Under the pieces are notes generated by a model, which ran no database searches, was not told the DNA's origin, and worked only from the letters and a program-made list of their open reading frames with translations. Positions 54,937 through 57,015 of a stretch of DNA of 57,015 nucleotides are shown one piece after another; position 1 is the stretch's first letter, and every line of letters begins with the position of its first letter. Source of the stretch: Acidobacteriota bacterium (lineage in GTDB: Bacteria > Acidobacteriota > Thermoanaerobaculia > Gp7-AA8); assembly GCA_021325515.1 (NCBI GenBank), contig JAJPHC010000042.1, positions 1 to 57,015 on the forward strand. Reading direction: 5' to 3'. The position numbers were made by a program, and so were the translations under genes.

Positions 54937-56913
54937 ATGCGCGCGTTCCTCATTCGCACCGGCCAGGTCGCACTGACGTTCGCGCTCTTCTCGCTCTGCA
55001 ACGCGCTCGCGACTCAGTTCGAAATCGAGAACAGTGTCTCGATTCTCTTTCCCGCGACCGCGATCGCGATCCTCGCCTGCATGATGTTCGGCTGGTGGGC
55101 AGCGATCGGTGTCGTGCTCGGCACCATCGTGACGCCGTGGAGCCCGGAGATCAGTTTCACCACGCTGCTCACGAGCGGTTTGATCAGCGCCATCGAAGGC
55201 ATGGTGCCGTGGGCGGTCTTCCGGTTCCGGCGCGATATCTCCTCCGATCTGCGCGACATGCGCTCGCTGATCGCCTTCCTGATTTTCGGATGCGTCGTGA
55301 ACACCGCATTCAGCGCGATCGCAGGGAACGTGCTCATCCTCAAGCATCCCGCCGGTACGTACCTCGTCTGGCGCGAGGTCTATGTCTGGTGGATCGCTGA
55401 CTTCACTGCGGCGCTTCTCCTGGCGATGCCGGCGCTGGCGTTCGGCCACGCGCTCTTCAGCCGCATCGGCAGCGACGCCTCGCGCGAACAGGCGGGGCAG
55501 CCGCGAACGATCACGAACGCGGTCCAGATCCTCGCCGTGATCCTTCTGCTCGGATTCGCGATGTCGTTCGCGATTCGCGTCTCGCTGCTCAACGGACTGG
55601 AAGCCGAACGGCTCGAGCAGCAGCGCGCATGGGCGAAAGCGACCGTCATCGTCAATCGCATCCACGACAATTTCCTCGGGATCGAGACGATCGACGAAAA
55701 CGATCCGCGCCGCTCTGCGATGCTCGCGGCCGCGCGCCGCGTGAACGACGCGGAGTTCGCATCGCTCGAGCCCGCTCTCACCCACACGTCGCCGGAGCTC
55801 ATGCAGGAAGTGCCCGAGGTCCGCTCGCTGACGCAGAAGTGGTTTGCCGGGCCGCAGGCGAACGCCTCGCAGGTCAGTGCGCGCATCCTGAAACTGCGGA
55901 GCGACATGGAAGCCGCGGACGGCAAGTCGTGGGCGGACTTCGGACGGAAGCGCGCGCGCATCATGACGGTGGTGGGCCTCGTCGACGGTTTCGTCTTCAT
56001 GATTCTCGTGCTCGCGTCGCTGACGCTGATCGTCAACATCTCGAGGCCGTTCCATCAGGTGCGCGAGGCGATCAATGCGATGCGCGACGGACAGTCGGTC
56101 GATCCAGCAAAGATCGAGTCGGGCTACCTCGAGTTCCGCACGATCGCGGGGGCGCTCGCCGAGACGCAGGCCGAGCTGCTGCGGCGCGAAGGAGCGCTGC
56201 GGCTGCAGACCGAACGCGCACTGGCAGCCTCGCGGCACAAGAGCGATTTCCTCGCGAAGATGTCGCACGAGCTGCGCACGCCGCTCAACTCGATCATCGG
56301 TTTTTCCGACCTGCTCGCCGAGCAGGAGGAGACGATCGATCACGTGAAGCGGGTGAACTTCCTGGAGAACGTGTCGACGAGCGCCCGTCACCTGCTGCAC
56401 CTCATCAACGATCTGCTCGATGTCTCGAAGATCGAGTCGGGAAAGATGAAGATGCACTTCGAAGACGTCGACCTGCGCAGATCGATCAGCAACACCGTGC
56501 GCTCGACCTCGCCCCTCTTCGTGCGCAAGCGGCAGCAGGTGGTGATTTCCGTGCCGGAAGAACCGATGCTCGTGCGCGCCGATCCGAGCCGCGTCGAGCA
56601 GATCCTGCTCAATCTCCTCTCCAACGCGAACAAGTACAGCGGAGAAGGAAAGCCGGTCTCGGTGATCAGCGAGAAGCTCGACGGGCGCTGGAGGATCGAG
56701 GTGCGCGATCGCGGCATCGGCATCAGCGATGAAGATCAGGCCCGGATCTTCGAGGACTTCGAACAGGTGTACACGCGCGGCCCCAACTCCACCGGCACCG
56801 GCCTCGGCCTCGCCCTGGTCAAGCGCTTCGCCGAGATGCAGGGCGGCGAAGTCGAGGTGAAGAGCAAGCTGGGCGAAGGCTCGACGTTCGCGATCACGTT
56901 GCCTGCGGTCTAG
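54937..56913 (+). CDS. MASE1-domain membrane sensor histidine kinase
   Basis: A 658-residue hybrid-less sensor kinase. Residues ~10-215 are hydrophobic and match the MASE1 sensory domain (about eight helices), then a helical periplasmic region (~215-340), another membrane helix (~345-368), a HAMP-like linker, HisKA with phosphoacceptor His444 (SHELRTPLN), and HATPase (NLLSNANKYSGEG; DRGIGI; GTGLGLALVKRF). It should autophosphorylate in response to a membrane-level signal. No regulator is adjacent; the tandem-receiver protein at 48778 is a possible partner. Confidence 0.92.
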   Translation: MRAFLIRTGQVALTFALFSLCNALATQFEIENSVSILFPATAIAILACMMFGWWAAIGVVLGTIVTPWSPEISFTTLLTSGLISAIEGMVPWAVFRFRRDISSDLRDMRSLIAFLIFGCVVNTAFSAIAGNVLILKHPAGTYLVWREVYVWWIADFTAALLLAMPALAFGHALFSRIGSDASREQAGQPRTITNAVQILAVILLLGFAMSFAIRVSLLNGLEAERLEQQRAWAKATVIVNRIHDNFLGIETIDENDPRRSAMLAAARRVNDAEFASLEPALTHTSPELMQEVPEVRSLTQKWFAGPQANASQVSARILKLRSDMEAADGKSWADFGRKRARIMTVVGLVDGFVFMILVLASLTLIVNISRPFHQVREAINAMRDGQSVDPAKIESGYLEFRTIAGALAETQAELLRREGALRLQTERALAASRHKSDFLAKMSHELRTPLNSIIGFSDLLAEQEETIDHVKRVNFLENVSTSARHLLHLINDLLDVSKIESGKMKMHFEDVDLRRSISNTVRSTSPLFVRKRQQVVISVPEEPMLVRADPSRVEQILLNLLSNANKYSGEGKPVSVISEKLDGRWRIEVRDRGIGISDEDQARIFEDFEQVYTRGPNSTGTGLGLALVKRFAEMQGGEVEVKSKLGEGSTFAITLPAV

Positions 56914-56987
56914 TGCTCTGTCCTCGAATTCGGCGCAATACCGCTGGTGGTGCTTGCGAGGCAAGATCAAGGAGCGAGGAGGAGGCG

Positions 56988-57015
56988 ATGCGGGACATCG
57001 TTGACGACGAGCGAC
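56988..57015 (+). CDS. possible start of a downstream gene (partial, nine codons)
   Basis: MRDIVDDER... follows GAGGAGGAGG, a strong ribosome-binding site, and runs off the right edge. Too little is visible to name a product, and the frame could be chance. Confidence 0.3.

Noticed and set aside
54763-56970. A 735-codon frame antisense to the histidine kinase
   Set aside because: The plus strand encodes a complete kinase with all motifs; the antisense product is a Glu/Arg-rich shadow.
1-57015. Prophage or integrative element
   Set aside because: No integrase, terminase, capsid, relaxase or transposase gene was seen; repeats are of the small dispersed type.

Overview
This is a high-GC bacterial chromosome segment with closely packed genes and no rRNA, complete tRNA, integrase or transposase gene that I can find. 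Several features suggest the phylum Acidobacteriota: a Ser/Thr kinase fused to a TolB/PD40-type propeller, carboxypeptidase-regulatory-like and FG-GAP secreted proteins, a MoxR/DUF58/VWA/ABC operon, and many GC-rich hairpin repeats between genes. This placement is an inference; Myxococcota or a neighbouring phylum cannot be excluded.

Left part (1-5700): the minus-strand start of an arsenosugar-type gene set (DUF2064 transferase, carboxymuconolactone-decarboxylase-like protein, ArsS-like radical SAM enzyme cut by the window edge), then a DUF523 protein, a VOC protein, an AraC regulator, a zinc-ribbon/TerB protein, an ICMT-like membrane protein and a secreted metallopeptidase.

The centrepiece is a compact bacterial microcompartment (BMC) operon on the minus strand (11069 down to 5772). 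In order it encodes an RpiB-DeoC fusion, a double-stacked-type BMC-T, a BMC-H, a BMC-P, an acylating aldehyde dehydrogenase, a second BMC-T and two more BMC-P pentamers. It resembles the sugar-phosphate-utilising (SPU) class of BMC loci and the Haliangium ochraceum shell set. The proposed pathway is a deoxyribose-5-phosphate-like sugar phosphate to acetaldehyde plus glyceraldehyde-3-phosphate inside the shell, then acetyl-CoA plus NADH. The isomerase and aldolase are one polypeptide, the RpiB domain has Asp where the catalytic Cys is expected, and a possible encapsulation helix lies between the two domains. No phosphotransacylase or alcohol dehydrogenase is encoded nearby.

Middle part (11.2-34.8 kb): a kelch protein, an NHLP-leader-like small protein, an outer-membrane barrel, a PAS/PATAN sensor with a C-terminal Ada-like zinc module, an AI-2E-family permease with a thioredoxin, a PAP2 phosphatase, an actinobacterial-style fused 2-oxoglutarate dehydrogenase E1/E2 (Kgd type), a secreted esterase, a DinB protein, secreted Ca-binding-repeat and CarboxypepD_reg proteins, several tiny proteins, the Ser/Thr kinase, and a group of small redox and stress proteins (DHFR-like, NTF2-like, DCC, OsmC).

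Right part (34.9-57 kb): an eight-gene minus-strand operon (coiled-coil membrane protein, MoxR AAA ATPase, membrane protein, ABC ATPase, ABC permease, DUF58, BatA-like, double-VWA protein), a YpdA-like flavoprotein, a tandem-receiver regulator, a TerB protein, a cold-shock protein with a clear terminator, an agmatinase-family hydrolase, a Cys/Met-metabolism PLP enzyme and a MASE1 histidine kinase.

Two themes cut across the window. First, at least five families of inverted hairpin repeats sit between genes and in one case inside a coding region. Second, many start codons lack a Shine-Dalgarno sequence but have a TANNNT hexamer 5-9 nt upstream, which suggests widespread leaderless transcription.
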